A stretch of DNA of 63,176 bases from Dehalococcoidales bacterium (GCA_016932435.1 JAFGCW010000031.1:1-63176); one strand, 5' to 3'; numbered from the stretch's first letter, positions 1-8,958 are shown. Program-made: numbers and translations. Notes: generated by a model not told the origin, from the letters alone.

Positions 1-33
1 AAAAACCTTCAAAAGAAACGGTCTATTTAGCTT

Positions 34-109
34 TGGTAGGCCGTGCAGGTCTCGAACCTGCGACACCCTGATTAAAAGTCAGGTGCTCTACCAACTGAGC
101 TAACGGCCC
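34..109 (-). tRNA. tRNA-Lys (anticodon TTT)
   Basis: On the minus strand a full cloverleaf can be read: acceptor GGGCCGT pairs with ACGGCCT (first pair G-U), the D arm contains TAGCTCAGTTGGTAGAGC, the anticodon loop is CTTTTAA and the T arm contains GGTTCGAGACC. The CCA end is encoded (34-36). The anticodon UUU reads Lys codons AAA and AAG. The gene is a singleton pointing away from hisS. Confidence 0.97.
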
Positions 110-194
110 ACGCACTTAGTCAGTTTATCAAATTTCACTTAGACAGGCAAGGTTTATCCTGTTGTATTCTGGTGTAAATGCCGGTTCGATTTAT

Positions 195-367
195 AGAGAT
201 TGCCACGTCTCGGCTGTTGACGCCGAGTCTCGCAATGACACTCCCGCGTAGGTCATCCCGTGCTTGATAAGGGATCCAGAAATTATGATTATCCGAAGAT
301 TTTATCTTAAAGATAAGAGTTTACCGAGTTAAGATATTTCTGGATTCCAGTCTTCACTGGAATGACC
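195..367. repeat. MITE-like intergenic inverted-repeat element
   Basis: This fills most of the roughly 350-base gap between tRNA-Lys and hisS, which has no gene. It holds two nested structures. At 195-238 an imperfect hairpin has ATTGC pairing with GCAAT and CTCGGC with GCCGAG. At 251-367 long imperfect terminal inverted repeats face each other: GGTCATCCC...GGATCCAGAAAT on the left and ATTTCTGGATTCCAG...GGAATGACC on the right, around an AT-rich core. Similar 'GTCATTCC...GGAATCCAG' elements are scattered repeats in many bacterial genomes. I saw no second copy in this window. Confidence 0.6.
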
Positions 368-458
368 ATACGAGAAGTAATGACATAATAATACCTTTAC
401 AAGGCAGACGTTGATACGGTATTCTTAGGCTGTAAAACAACACAATCAGGAGAGTATT

Positions 459-1706
459 TTGTACCAGTCGCCACGCGGAACGGCCGATATACTTCCGGAG
501 GAACAGGATTACTGGTTATTTCTTGAGCAAAAGATTACGGAGATAACGCGGCTGTACGGATATCAGCCTATCGAGACACCTGTATTCGAGGATACCAGTC
601 TGTATACACGCACTACTGGAGAATATACGGATATCGTCCAAAAGGAAATGTATTCCTTCGAGGACCGGGGAGGGAACAGCCTGAGTCTCAGACCGGAAGG
701 AACTCCCTCGGTCTGCCGTGCCTATATTCAGCACGGCCTTTATAACCAACCCCAGCCGGTAAAGATGTACTATTTAACCCCCATATTTCGTTATGACCGC
801 CCCCAGGCTGGGAGATGGCGACAGCACCACCAGTTCGGCTTCGAAGCCATTGGTGATGCTGATCCTGCACTGGACGCCGAGATAATCGAGATAGCCTGGC
901 GTCTATATCAAGCAGCTGGACTGCAGGATATTTCCATTATGATAAACAGTATCGGCTGCAGGGAATGCCGACCGAAATACCTGGAGGCACTGACTGCACA
1001 TTACTCGGGAAGTGAAAAAACGCTGTGTTCCGATTGTAAAACCCGCCTGGTAAATAACCCCTTGAGATTGCTTGACTGCAAGCAGCCGCAATGCCAGGAC
1101 CTTGCCGATTCCGCACCAAAGAATGCGGATTATCTGTGTGAAGAGTGCAGAGAACACCTTGAACAGGTGGAGAAGTATCTTAATCTACTCGAACTGCCGT
1201 ATGAACTGAATCACCGTCTCGTGAGGGGGCTGGATTATTACAACAGAACAGTGTTCGAAATCCAGCCGGAAGATGACCGCGCACAGGCTACCATCGGCGG
1301 CGGCGGGCGTTATGATTACCTGATCGAAGAGCTTGGCGGAAAGCCGACACCCGGTGTAGGATTCGCTACCGGTATCGAGAGAATAATTCTCAATATGAAG
1401 AAACAGGGTGTTGAAGTGCCGCCACTGCCTTCACCGAAAGTACTTGTTGCTTACCTTGGTGATGAAGCAAAGAAGCAGGCTGTCCGACTGACATCCGACC
1501 TGAGACAGGCTGGTATACCGGTGGTAAATGCATCCAGTGGAAAGAGTTTGAAAGCTCAGCTTAAACAGGCAAATACACTTGACGTTTCATATACGGTAAT
1601 CCTGGGTGAAGATGAAGTGAAGAACGGCACGGCTGTGCTGCGCGATATGACAAATGCCAGCCAGGAGACCGTACCTTTCGATAAAATTCCGGATCTGCTG
1701 AAGTAA
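459..1706 (+). CDS. hisS: histidine--tRNA ligase
   Basis: Class II aminoacyl-tRNA synthetase that charges tRNA-His with histidine in the cytoplasm. The 415-residue length is normal. Motif 2 is visible near residues 110-133 (FRYDRPQAGRWRQHHQFGFE), the histidine-binding motif RGLDYYNRTVFE near 260-272, and motif 3 with GGGGRYDYLIEELGG and GVGFATGIER near 283-310. A C-terminal anticodon-binding domain follows (about 330-415). The start is TTG at 459, chosen because AGGAGAG lies just upstream and MYQSPRGT is the expected N-terminus. A phosphoesterase gene starts two bases after its stop, so the two are probably cotranscribed. Confidence 0.97.
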   Translation: MYQSPRGTADILPEEQDYWLFLEQKITEITRLYGYQPIETPVFEDTSLYTRTTGEYTDIVQKEMYSFEDRGGNSLSLRPEGTPSVCRAYIQHGLYNQPQPVKMYYLTPIFRYDRPQAGRWRQHHQFGFEAIGDADPALDAEIIEIAWRLYQAAGLQDISIMINSIGCRECRPKYLEALTAHYSGSEKTLCSDCKTRLVNNPLRLLDCKQPQCQDLADSAPKNADYLCEECREHLEQVEKYLNLLELPYELNHRLVRGLDYYNRTVFEIQPEDDRAQATIGGGGRYDYLIEELGGKPTPGVGFATGIERIILNMKKQGVEVPPLPSPKVLVAYLGDEAKKQAVRLTSDLRQAGIPVVNASSGKSLKAQLKQANTLDVSYTVILGEDEVKNGTAVLRDMTNASQETVPFDKIPDLLK

Positions 1707-1708
1707 TA

Positions 1709-2443
1709 ATGCGTTACGCGATAATCGCAGATATTCATTCCAACCTTACTGCCTTCCAAGCTGTCCTCGATGATATAGAGACCCAGGAGAGAATAGATAA
1801 AATCTGGTGCCTCGGGGATATCGTTGGGTATGGACCTGATCCGCATGAATGTATAGAACTTCTCAGGAAAACCGCTAATATCTGTGTTGCGGGGAATCAC
1901 GACCGGGCAGTAGTTGGTAAACTTGATATAAGCGGCTTTAATCCGAACGCAGCTGAAGCGGTAAGCTGGACTGCTGAAAAGCTGACCATCGGTGATATCA
2001 CATACCTTAATAACCTTCCGGAAAGTATTGAAGACGACGAATTTTTACTGGTGCATGGAAGTCCGAGAGAACCGATTATGGAGTATATATTATCGATGAG
2101 TGTTGCCAGGCAGAATTTCGATTGTTTCAGAACCAAATATTGTCTTGTCGGACATACTCATGTGCCACAGGCATACAGCCTTGATGAAGAGAATAACTGT
2201 ACTGCAACCAGGTTCCTGCCTACCGTAAAATTGGTAACCGGCAATACGCGGTTGATTATCAATCCGGGTGCGGTTGGGCAGCCGAGGGACAGAACTCCTG
2301 AAGCAAGTTACGCTATTTATGATAACGAGACAAGGATAATCCGTTTAAGACGGGTACCTTATGATATAAGACAGACCCAGGACAGGATAATGAAATCCGG
2401 ATTACCTCCCCAACTGGCTGCCAGGCTGGAAAAAGGTGAATAA
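1709..2443 (+). CDS. calcineurin-like metallophosphoesterase
   Basis: A 244-residue cytoplasmic metallophosphoesterase of the YfcE/MJ0936 type, acting on phosphomonoesters or phosphodiesters. The dinuclear metal-site motifs are all present: DIHSN (about 8-12), GDIVGYGPDP (36-45), GNHD (61-64), a central VHGSP (113-117) and VGHTH (146-150). The family is broad and the natural substrate is not evident. It follows hisS by two bases and most likely shares its transcript. Identity of the family is secure, the exact activity is not. Confidence 0.88.
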   Translation: MRYAIIADIHSNLTAFQAVLDDIETQERIDKIWCLGDIVGYGPDPHECIELLRKTANICVAGNHDRAVVGKLDISGFNPNAAEAVSWTAEKLTIGDITYLNNLPESIEDDEFLLVHGSPREPIMEYILSMSVARQNFDCFRTKYCLVGHTHVPQAYSLDEENNCTATRFLPTVKLVTGNTRLIINPGAVGQPRDRTPEASYAIYDNETRIIRLRRVPYDIRQTQDRIMKSGLPPQLAARLEKGE

Positions 2444-2468
2444 GCGGTAGTGATGCCGGGAAGTTGTC

Positions 2469-2630
2469 TTAACGGAGACCTTTTTCGCAGTTTTTGCAAA
2501 TAATAACTGCAGGGAAATACCTGGTGACAACCACCATTTCATTGATAGATTTGGTCTTCTTACAATAATTACACTTGAAAGTTATTTTCTTGTCTTTCGA
2601 ACCGGAAGTTTTCTTTTCTTCGGTCGTCAC
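2469..2630 (-). CDS. small zinc-ribbon protein (53 aa)
   Basis: A short gene read directly from the minus strand: GTG start at 2630 preceded by AGGGGG, stop TAA at 2469-2471. The 53-residue product has a charged Lys/Glu/Ser-rich N-terminus followed by two knuckles, CNYC and CKNC, about 27 residues apart, the spacing of a zinc ribbon. Such mini zinc ribbons often bind RNA or ribosomes, but I do not recognise the family and assign no function. It lies downstream of the FmdB-type gene on the same strand and may be in its transcript. Confidence 0.65.
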   Translation of the reverse strand: MTTEEKKTSGSKDKKITFKCNYCKKTKSINEMVVVTRYFPAVIICKNCEKGLR

Positions 2631-2683
2631 GTTAAGCCCCCTGATATAATTTTGATGTTGCTGATGATATTATCCAATATGAT

Positions 2684-2971
2684 TTAATCATCAGAGGCGG
2701 TAGCTGCAGTCGTTGTATTTTTAGATTCGGATGGTTTGGATTCAGATGGCTTCGAATCTTCACTGGTTGTCGTCGGTTCCGAATGACCGTGGTTACTCCG
2801 GTGATCGGTTACATAAAAACCCGAACCTTTAAATATAATAGGGACGGGTGAAAATATCCTTGTCGCGACGCACTTGCAATCCGGACAAAATACTTCACTC
2901 TCATCACTGAAACTTCTCCGTAGTTCAAATCTCGTTGAACACTCTGAACATTCGTACTCGTATAATGGCAA
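2684..2971 (-). CDS. FmdB-family zinc-ribbon protein
   Basis: A 95-residue protein whose N-terminus, PLYEYECSECSTRFE, is the hallmark of the FmdB/CxxC_CxxC regulatory family, with a second CPDC knuckle about 20 residues later. The C-terminal third is a low-complexity Ser/Thr/Pro/Glu/Lys tail. The start is TTG at 2971: GGAGGTGAT sits 5-7 bases upstream and this places PLYEYEC right after the initiator. A longer frame begins at 3010 but lacks a good ribosome site. FmdB was named from the formamidase cluster, but the role of most members is unknown. Confidence 0.85.
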   Translation of the reverse strand: MPLYEYECSECSTRFELRRSFSDESEVFCPDCKCVATRIFSPVPIIFKGSGFYVTDHRSNHGHSEPTTTSEDSKPSESKPSESKNTTTAATASDD

Positions 2972-3104
2972 CCCTATCACCTCCAGAAAAACCCCGGAAA
3001 GACTTAGCAATCCGGGGCATTGACTGCTAATTTTATTGTACTCTAGGCTTGAATCATCGTCAAGAGATTTTTATCACTATACAGGTATAATACCGCATCG
3101 CCTG

Positions 3105-3500
3105 TTACAACAATCCCCATTCTTTATAGCCCTGCTGGATGGTTGACAGGTATTCTTGTGATGGTTTTGCTTCCTGCGGCTGTCCAGTCTTGATATAGGT
3201 GATCGCTTCTACGGCTTCGCCGTCTTCGTCGAAGACGTTTACCTTCGTCCGGTTGTATGATGTCTCATATTTATCCAGGCGGTTCATACACTGTTCGGAA
3301 ACCTCATACACCGCGCCAGCCACTTTTTCTCCCCTGAAAAGGACGATGGTAGCTTTTCCACCTCTTAACTGTCTTGACCAATCAGCGAATACAAGCTTGT
3401 AATTAGGCAGGGTAGCTTTATAAAGTGGTTTGCTTTCGGGGCATCTTTCCTGCATTTGTTTTTTGTTTAAATTCGATGCGTAGGCAAAATAATACGGCAT
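3105..3500 (-). CDS. gamma-glutamylcyclotransferase-fold (AIG2-like) protein
   Basis: A 131-residue GGCT-like protein. The N-terminal YFAYASNLN corresponds to the family's YGSNL substrate-binding loop, a Gly/Ala-rich AGAVYEVSE strand follows near 62-70, and the KYETSYNR segment (about 77-84) carries the likely catalytic Glu. Members cyclise gamma-glutamyl or related amides to 5-oxoproline; the substrate here cannot be told. It stands alone on the minus strand between the ArsA-like and FmdB-like genes. Confidence 0.82.
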   Translation of the reverse strand: MPYYFAYASNLNKKQMQERCPESKPLYKATLPNYKLVFADWSRQLRGGKATIVLFRGEKVAGAVYEVSEQCMNRLDKYETSYNRTKVNVFDEDGEAVEAITYIKTGQPQEAKPSQEYLSTIQQGYKEWGLL

Positions 3501-3564
3501 ATTATACTCCGTGGATTAAGTGCTTATTATAATAAAGATTGTAAGCGGTGACAACCTGTAACCG

Positions 3565-4476
3565 CTAATTTTCAGCGAATAATATACATTCGATTTCACG
3601 CAGTCTTTCCAGTCCCTTTATTTCATAGGGAAACATGGGAAGTTCGACGACCTCCATGTTTGAATAACTGTTGTGAATTCTCTGTAAATATTCCTGCTGC
3701 TGATTATACCTTGTTAACATAAATTTTGATTCATCGTTCCTGGCAACGTTATTAATGATAATTCTCCCCACGTGGAGATCATATTCATCAAGTTCACTGA
3801 ATATATCTTCAAGTTGTTCGACTGCGAGCGCTTCAGGAATGGTCACCAGGGTAAAATCCACAACGTCCTTTAAAAAGTCCATATTAACTGCCGAAAGTTT
3901 TTCCCAGCGTCTTAGAATATCGAGAATAGGTTCCTGCGTCGTGCGTCCAACTCTAAGCTTGGAGTAAATCCTGGGAGCCATTTTCAGATGTTCGCTGAGA
4001 AGAGCCGGAGTTTCAAGAAGAGCGAGTGTCTGGCCGAGTGGAGCGGTGTCCCAAACCACAGCGTTATATTCACCGTTCAAAGGAAGTTCCCTGATATAGT
4101 CAACCATAAATTCATCACTTAAACCAGGAAGTACTGAAGTCATGAACTCCACGAATTCGGGATACTCGATATCAACGAAAGAAGAAAAAACCCCATATAC
4201 GTCTCTGCCGAACTTCCTGTCCCACATTTCTTTAACTTCAACGTGACCGAGTTCGTTAACAAAAAGTGAATCCTTTACACGGGCAGGTTTTGATTTGCCT
4301 GTTAATTCGTAAATATGTGACAAGGAGGGAGTAGCATCGGTCGAAATAGCAAGGGTCTTATTTCCGGTATTCGAGTAATGAAGCGCCGTAGCAGCGGCGC
4401 AAGTGGTCTTTCCTACTCCGCCTTTACCGGTAAACATGGTTATCTTGGAGTTGTTTATGTTTAGATCATTTGTCAT
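3565..4476 (-). CDS. ArsA/Get3-family ATPase
   Basis: A 303-residue single-domain ATPase of the ArsA/Get3 subgroup of deviant-Walker SIMIBI P-loop proteins. The P-loop is GKGGVGKTT (residues 18-26) with the intradimer Lys typical of the class. DATPSL (about 47-52) matches switch I and DTAPLGQTLALL (about 143-154) matches the DTAPTGHTL switch II motif. No arsenite-binding Cys triad or zinc CxxC is seen, so neither arsenite extrusion nor tail-anchor insertion can be assigned. ATG at 4476 has no Shine-Dalgarno, and TAATAA lies 6 bases upstream as a possible -10 box. Confidence 0.85.
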   Translation of the reverse strand: MTNDLNINNSKITMFTGKGGVGKTTCAAATALHYSNTGNKTLAISTDATPSLSHIYELTGKSKPARVKDSLFVNELGHVEVKEMWDRKFGRDVYGVFSSFVDIEYPEFVEFMTSVLPGLSDEFMVDYIRELPLNGEYNAVVWDTAPLGQTLALLETPALLSEHLKMAPRIYSKLRVGRTTQEPILDILRRWEKLSAVNMDFLKDVVDFTLVTIPEALAVEQLEDIFSELDEYDLHVGRIIINNVARNDESKFMLTRYNQQQEYLQRIHNSYSNMEVVELPMFPYEIKGLERLREIECILFAEN

Positions 4477-4652
4477 AATTTCTTATTACCGCTGTATCAG
4501 GAATCTATGTCATATTTGTTAATTCTACACCATATTCGAGCATTACTGAAAATATTAATACATAATATTTGCATTTCGGATTTTACTGCGTGTAAACTAG
4601 GTGGAATCGTTGAGGATTAACCTCTTCATTAATCTTGTAACGGACTAACATT

Positions 4653-5951
4653 TTGGACCAATCAGGCTTCAGCGGCGGAAATCGCATGGGACCAATTCAG
4701 CCCGGTGAGAAACGACCCGGGTTCTCATTTCGTAATCTCAGGACTTTCAGCTCTTTCAAAAACCGCGTGTTCTTGATATATTTCGGTGGTTTACTCGGGC
4801 AGATGGTCGGTATGAACATGCAGATGATGGCACGATCCTACCTAATATTCATGCTTACAGATTCAGCGTTGATACTCGGGGCGATGTCACTATTTCATGC
4901 CGTACCCATGGTTCTGCTTTCTTTATACGGTGGAGTTATTGCCGATAGAGTGCAAAAAAAATACGTCATGCTCATTGGGCAGCTGGCATCGGCAGTAGTA
5001 TCAGGAGGGGTTGGCCTTGCTTTGCTTGTAGGATATCTTAATTCTGAGAATCCGGGTTCATGGTGGGTACTTGCTGCCTCTTCGGTATGCCAGGGCACTA
5101 TTATGGCGTTGATGATGCCGTCAAGACAAGCAATACTTCCAGAGATAGTTGAAGGCGAACAACTGATGAATGCTATCTCACTTAACACAATGGGCATGAA
5201 TACATTACGCTTGTTCGCCCCCGCAATTGCCGGTCTGATGATAGCGAATATCGGATATGAATCCGTCTATTTCACGGTAGGTGCAATGTATCTTGTATCA
5301 ACCGTATTCATATGGTTCCTGCCACTTACCAGCGAGGTAAAAAAATCGACTGTAAATGCATTGCAGTCAATGAAAGAAGGCTTTAAATATCTAAGAAGCG
5401 AAAGAACAATTTTGTTGATCCTTGTGTTTACCCTGGCTATTACTATACTTGCCATGCCATTCCAACAGTTGCTGCCGATATTTACCGAAAAAGTTCTTGA
5501 TGTCGGCCCCGACGGTATGGGTTGGCTGATGAGTGTATCGGGTATCGGATCCATTATCAGTTCACTGGTACTTGCTTCGCTACCCAATAAAAAGCGAGGA
5601 CTAATGATGCTGGGAGGAAACGTCATCCTTGGCATTGCGCTAGCAGGATTTTCATTTTCTACCAACTACAGCCTCTCACTTGTTTTAATAGCGTTCGTCG
5701 GACTCGGACAGATGGTCCAGATGGCGTTGGGCAGCACGCTCATACAGTACTATATCGATCAGAATTATCTCGGTAGAGTCATGAGTATAATGATGATGCA
5801 ATTCGGCCTGATGAGTCTTAGTACATTCTTGGCTGCAGCTCTATCGGAAGCAATAGGAATTCAATGGTCTATAGGCAGTCTGGCGCTTTGCATGGTTTTA
5901 CTATCATTTATTGCTCTGGCGTTTTTTAAAACGATAAGGAATCTAGAATAA
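4653..5951 (+). CDS. major facilitator superfamily transporter
   Basis: A 432-residue polytopic membrane protein with about 12 hydrophobic segments. The loop after the second segment, GGVIADRVQKKYVM, matches the MFS motif A (GxxxDRxGRR). It resembles the DHA3/enterobactin-exporter-like (MFS_3) branch that exports drugs or siderophores by proton antiport; the substrate is unknown. The start is uncertain: TTG at 4653 gives the longest product, but ATG at 4686 is a reasonable alternative because neither has a strong ribosome site. It converges with the DinB-like gene, only 9 bases apart. Confidence 0.88.
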   Translation: MDQSGFSGGNRMGPIQPGEKRPGFSFRNLRTFSSFKNRVFLIYFGGLLGQMVGMNMQMMARSYLIFMLTDSALILGAMSLFHAVPMVLLSLYGGVIADRVQKKYVMLIGQLASAVVSGGVGLALLVGYLNSENPGSWWVLAASSVCQGTIMALMMPSRQAILPEIVEGEQLMNAISLNTMGMNTLRLFAPAIAGLMIANIGYESVYFTVGAMYLVSTVFIWFLPLTSEVKKSTVNALQSMKEGFKYLRSERTILLILVFTLAITILAMPFQQLLPIFTEKVLDVGPDGMGWLMSVSGIGSIISSLVLASLPNKKRGLMMLGGNVILGIALAGFSFSTNYSLSLVLIAFVGLGQMVQMALGSTLIQYYIDQNYLGRVMSIMMMQFGLMSLSTFLAAALSEAIGIQWSIGSLALCMVLLSFIALAFFKTIRNLE

Positions 5952-5960
5952 GAATAAATC

Positions 5961-6476
5961 CTACTTATCAAGTCCGCGTAGTAATCCGCGTATATACGTT
6001 ATGTGCCCGGTATGAAGAGCCAGTTCGTTAATCAGCATGGTAAGAATATTACTGATGGGCATTTCACCAAACATGGTAGTAATTATTTCATCGAAATCTT
6101 CCTGAGAGAGTCCCGAGATGTATTTTTTTGTTTCAGCCCTGACCGCTTTACCATATGCTATTAGCTCTTCAAGTTTTGGTACCGTGAAAGAAGAAAGCTG
6201 TTCGGCAGTGTAACCCCAGCCGTTATCTCGGAAATCTTCGTCGAATCCCATTCTGACAGCCCATTTACCTGTTTCCCATTCTTCCTGTTTCTCCATTAAA
6301 GTAGCAATGATCATCATGTCTTCGGCGCGAATCTGGTGCCATAAAATAAAACCTATCGAGTTGGATTCTTTGTCAGGCTGATAAGCAAGCTCTTCCGGGG
6401 AAAGACCGTCCAATGCCTTTGTCAATGCTTCTTGAAGGCTGTTTAAAATCCCAAGTGAAAATTGTGCTGCATCCAC
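5961..6476 (-). CDS. DinB-family protein
   Basis: A 171-residue DinB/YfiT-like four-helix bundle protein. The metal-binding histidines are visible as WHQIRAEDM (about 46-54) and LALHTGHITYIRG near the C-terminus (about 151-163), the usual pattern of three His at the bundle's metal site. Members are thiol-dependent transferases or have no known function. The start is GTG at 6476. It lies 20 bases downstream of gmk and is likely the last gene of the remA-gmk operon. Confidence 0.85.
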   Translation of the reverse strand: MDAAQFSLGILNSLQEALTKALDGLSPEELAYQPDKESNSIGFILWHQIRAEDMMIIATLMEKQEEWETGKWAVRMGFDEDFRDNGWGYTAEQLSSFTVPKLEELIAYGKAVRAETKKYISGLSQEDFDEIITTMFGEMPISNILTMLINELALHTGHITYIRGLLRGLDK

Positions 6477-6496
6477 TTCTCATCATCCTGTATGGG

Positions 6497-7117
6497 TTAT
6501 TTACGAATTCTGCATATTTCCGCGATTATGATTGACCTTATCTCAGAAACGGCTTTGTCAATCTCACCTCGCCTGTTAATTACCGCATAATCGAACTCGG
6601 GTAGTTTCTCCATTTCTTCGGAAGCTTTTTTTATCCTGAGTTCCTGAGCTTCAAGTGATTCCGTGCGACGTTGCTTTAACCGTTGCGAAAGCTCTGAAAG
6701 AGATGATGGCATAAGAAATATCGATATTGAATCGGGTTTAATGCGTTTAATATTTTCTGCTCCCTGGACATCAACCTTGACTATCACGTCGTGGCCTTTA
6801 TCAAGAGCTTCTTCGACCTGAGCTCTGGGGACTCCATACATGTTGCCGTAGACGTTCGCATGTTCAAGCAATCCATCATTATCTATGAGATCCTGGAAAT
6901 GTTCTTTGGAAACGAATACATAGTCGATGTTGTCCCGTTCTTTTTCGCGACGTGGTCTTGTAGTCATTGTAATCACGTATTTCAACGGGAGGGATGTTTC
7001 TTTAAGCTTGTGGAGAACTGCATCTTTTCCTACTCCGGATGGTCCGGAGAGAATAAACAAAGATGGTTTCCTGTGAAGTGGGAGAAAAGATTTCTCATGG
7101 TTGACCGTATTATCCAT
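6497..7117 (-). CDS. gmk: guanylate kinase
   Basis: Phosphorylates GMP to GDP with ATP, an essential step of guanine nucleotide synthesis. The 206-residue product has the P-loop SGPSGVGKDAVL (about 24-35), the GMP-binding segment TTRPRREKERDNIDYVFV (about 52-69) and the lid region with RLKQRRTES. The first 18 residues are a short extension before the kinase core. It follows remA by 6 bases on the minus strand, a gene pair common in Firmicutes and Dehalococcoidia. Confidence 0.96.
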   Translation of the reverse strand: MDNTVNHEKSFLPLHRKPSLFILSGPSGVGKDAVLHKLKETSLPLKYVITMTTRPRREKERDNIDYVFVSKEHFQDLIDNDGLLEHANVYGNMYGVPRAQVEEALDKGHDVIVKVDVQGAENIKRIKPDSISIFLMPSSLSELSQRLKQRRTESLEAQELRIKKASEEMEKLPEFDYAVINRRGEIDKAVSEIRSIIIAEICRIRK

Positions 7118-7123
7118 TACATC

Positions 7124-7408
7124 CTAGTCGATTAACTGGGGTTCTTCAACCTGAAATGACCTGGGCTCAAGCTGGCGGTACCTGCTGACGATTGTCTCAG
7201 GAGTAAGAGCGGAAAGAATGACATGACCGCTGTCATTTATAATTACAGCTTTGGTCCTCCTCCCATTGGTGAGATCTATCAATAATCCCTTTGACTTACT
7301 TTCCTGGACTGTTCTTTTGGTAGGAGCTGAGTTAGGGGAAGCAATAGCAATTACATTATTCATTACGATGATATTGTTAAAACCGACGTGGACAAGTTCT
7401 ATGCTCAT
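7124..7408 (-). CDS. remA: RemA-family extracellular matrix regulator (DUF370)
   Basis: A 94-residue RemA-like protein, recognised from [19 protein letters not shown] and SPNSAPTKR, both strongly conserved in DUF370. In Bacillus RemA is an oligomeric DNA-binding activator of matrix genes; outside Firmicutes its targets are unknown. The start is taken as the second ATG at 7408 because GAGGTG lies 7 bases before it, whereas the first ATG (7414) is only one base after that site. It heads the remA-gmk-DinB operon under a TATAAT promoter at 7453-7479. Confidence 0.9.
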   Translation of the reverse strand: MSIELVHVGFNNIIVMNNVIAIASPNSAPTKRTVQESKSKGLLIDLTNGRRTKAVIINDSGHVILSALTPETIVSRYRQLEPRSFQVEEPQLID

Positions 7409-7452
7409 ATTCATGCACCTCGATAGACCATAATGGGAGTACGTTCCTATAT

Positions 7453-7479
7453 ATTATACCTTGCAGAATTAATTGGCAA
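7453..7479 (-). promoter_or_regulatory. putative sigma-70 promoter of remA-gmk
   Basis: Read on the minus strand: -35 TTGCCA (7479-7474, one mismatch to TTGACA), a 15-base spacer and a perfect -10 TATAAT (7458-7453). The predicted transcript would start near 7446, about 38 bases before the remA start, leaving room for the GAGGTG ribosome site. The spacer is short, so the assignment is moderate. Confidence 0.55.
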
Positions 7480-7646
7480 ACTAAAAAAATAGAGTTAGTG
7501 ATGAGAATATAGCAGGTTTAGTCTTTATTGGCAAGGTGGAATGCAGCAAGTGTAGAATAAAGATAATTGGAACAAGAACCGAAATGTATCACTTTACGTG
7601 AAACGATATTGGGCGGTATACTGAGAGATAGGATAAGACATAACTA

Positions 7647-8480
7647 ATGAAGACTATTGGGATTTTATATCACCCGAAAAAAGAAGCCGCTGCCATTCTT
7701 GCGGAAAAACTCAAGCAAACGATTGAAGCCAGGAGTATAAACGTCTGGAAATGGTCGGCTTGGGAACTGGAGGAAGCTGAAAAACTGGTAAATGGTACGG
7801 AACTGCTTCTGACAATTGGCGGAGATGGTACTATCCTTAGAGCTGTACAGTTGATTGTTCCGGAATCCATTCCTATAACCGGAATAAACCTTGGGAATTT
7901 AGGTTTCATGACTGAATTGAGTGTTGATGAAGTTGAAGAACGGCTCAACGACCTGATCGACGGAAAAGGCTGGATAGATGAAAGATCTCTCCTTGAAGCC
8001 GAAATTATTTCAGAGGACGAACAAAAATCACAGAAATTTTATGCGCTCAATGACGTAGTATTGGCTCGTGGTTCTATAGCTCGTGTGGTCCATATAGAAG
8101 CCAGGATAAATGAAGAATTACTCACTACTTATAAAGCCGATGGTGTTATAGTGGCTACGGCAACAGGCAGCACCGGATATTCGCTTGCGGCTCAGGGGCC
8201 GATACTGTATCCGCAATCCAGAGAATTATTGCTTGTACCAGTTGCTCCGCACTTGAGCTCGTCATATTCGATGGTATTACCCGATTCGGCGGTTATAAGA
8301 CTTACCTTAATGACCTATCATTCAGCGACGATAAGTATAGATGGACATATAAATTCAAATCTATCAAGTAATGTCGAGATAACCGTACAGCACAGTCTGA
8401 ATACGGTAAGATTTTTGAGAATACACCCTCAGAACAAATTTTACAGCTCTCTTGAACGTAAGTTGAAAGGAAAGAACTAG
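7647..8480 (+). CDS. nadK: NAD kinase
   Basis: Phosphorylates NAD to NADP using ATP or polyphosphate. The 277-residue product carries the defining GGDGT motif (about 57-61) in TIGGDGTILRAVQ, the LNDVVLARG NE/D-type motif (about 132-140), and the nucleotide-binding ATGSTGYSLAAQGPI stretch (about 170-184). Length is normal for the bacterial family. It is the first gene of nadK-GNAT-NUDIX, whose members are separated by 1 base or overlap. A weak promoter, TTTACG at 7593 with TATACT at 7617, may drive it. Confidence 0.95.
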   Translation: MKTIGILYHPKKEAAAILAEKLKQTIEARSINVWKWSAWELEEAEKLVNGTELLLTIGGDGTILRAVQLIVPESIPITGINLGNLGFMTELSVDEVEERLNDLIDGKGWIDERSLLEAEIISEDEQKSQKFYALNDVVLARGSIARVVHIEARINEELLTTYKADGVIVATATGSTGYSLAAQGPILYPQSRELLLVPVAPHLSSSYSMVLPDSAVIRLTLMTYHSATISIDGHINSNLSSNVEITVQHSLNTVRFLRIHPQNKFYSSLERKLKGKN

Positions 8481-8481
8481 A

Positions 8482-8958
8482 TTGGGACAGGTAGAAAAAG
8501 CTAGAATTAACGATGCTATACAGATGCACAGGATAATAAATCTGTTTGCTGACCGTGGTGAGATGCTCCCGCGCTCATTAAGCGACATTTATGAAAATAT
8601 AAGGGATTACTTTATTTACCGGGAGGACAGTAAAGTAATAGCTTGTGCAGCGCTTCATATAAGCTGGTCCGAACTGGCGGAAATCAAATCGGTTGCGGTT
8701 GCCGAAGAATACCAGGGGAAAGGATATGGCATTCTACTAATAAATGCCTGCCTTGAAGAAGCGAAGGAACTGGGATTACCCACCGTATTCTGCCTGACTT
8801 ATAGACCGGGATTTTTCGGTCGGTTTGGTTTTACCGAAGTCGATAAAATGGAACTCCCCCAGAAGGTATGGAGTGAATGCTATCGCTGTCCAAAATTCCC
8901 TAATTGTGATGAAATCGCCATGATTCTTCGTCTTGAGGATGCTAAAGAAAATGACTGA
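8482..8958 (+). CDS. GNAT N-acetyltransferase, short ArgA-like
   Basis: A 158-residue GNAT-fold acetyltransferase using acetyl-CoA. The acetyl-CoA pyrophosphate loop is EYQGKGYGILLI (about 75-86). The C-terminal RPGFFGRFGFTEVDK followed by KVWSECYRCPKFPNCDEIAM is, from memory, typical of short ArgA-type N-acetylglutamate synthases that supply N-acetylglutamate for arginine synthesis. Four Cys in the last 40 residues are part of that signature. The start is TTG at 8482, one base after the nadK stop, with AAAGGAAAG upstream. The acetylglutamate role is probable, not proven. Confidence 0.8.
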   Translation: MGQVEKARINDAIQMHRIINLFADRGEMLPRSLSDIYENIRDYFIYREDSKVIACAALHISWSELAEIKSVAVAEEYQGKGYGILLINACLEEAKELGLPTVFCLTYRPGFFGRFGFTEVDKMELPQKVWSECYRCPKFPNCDEIAMILRLEDAKEND

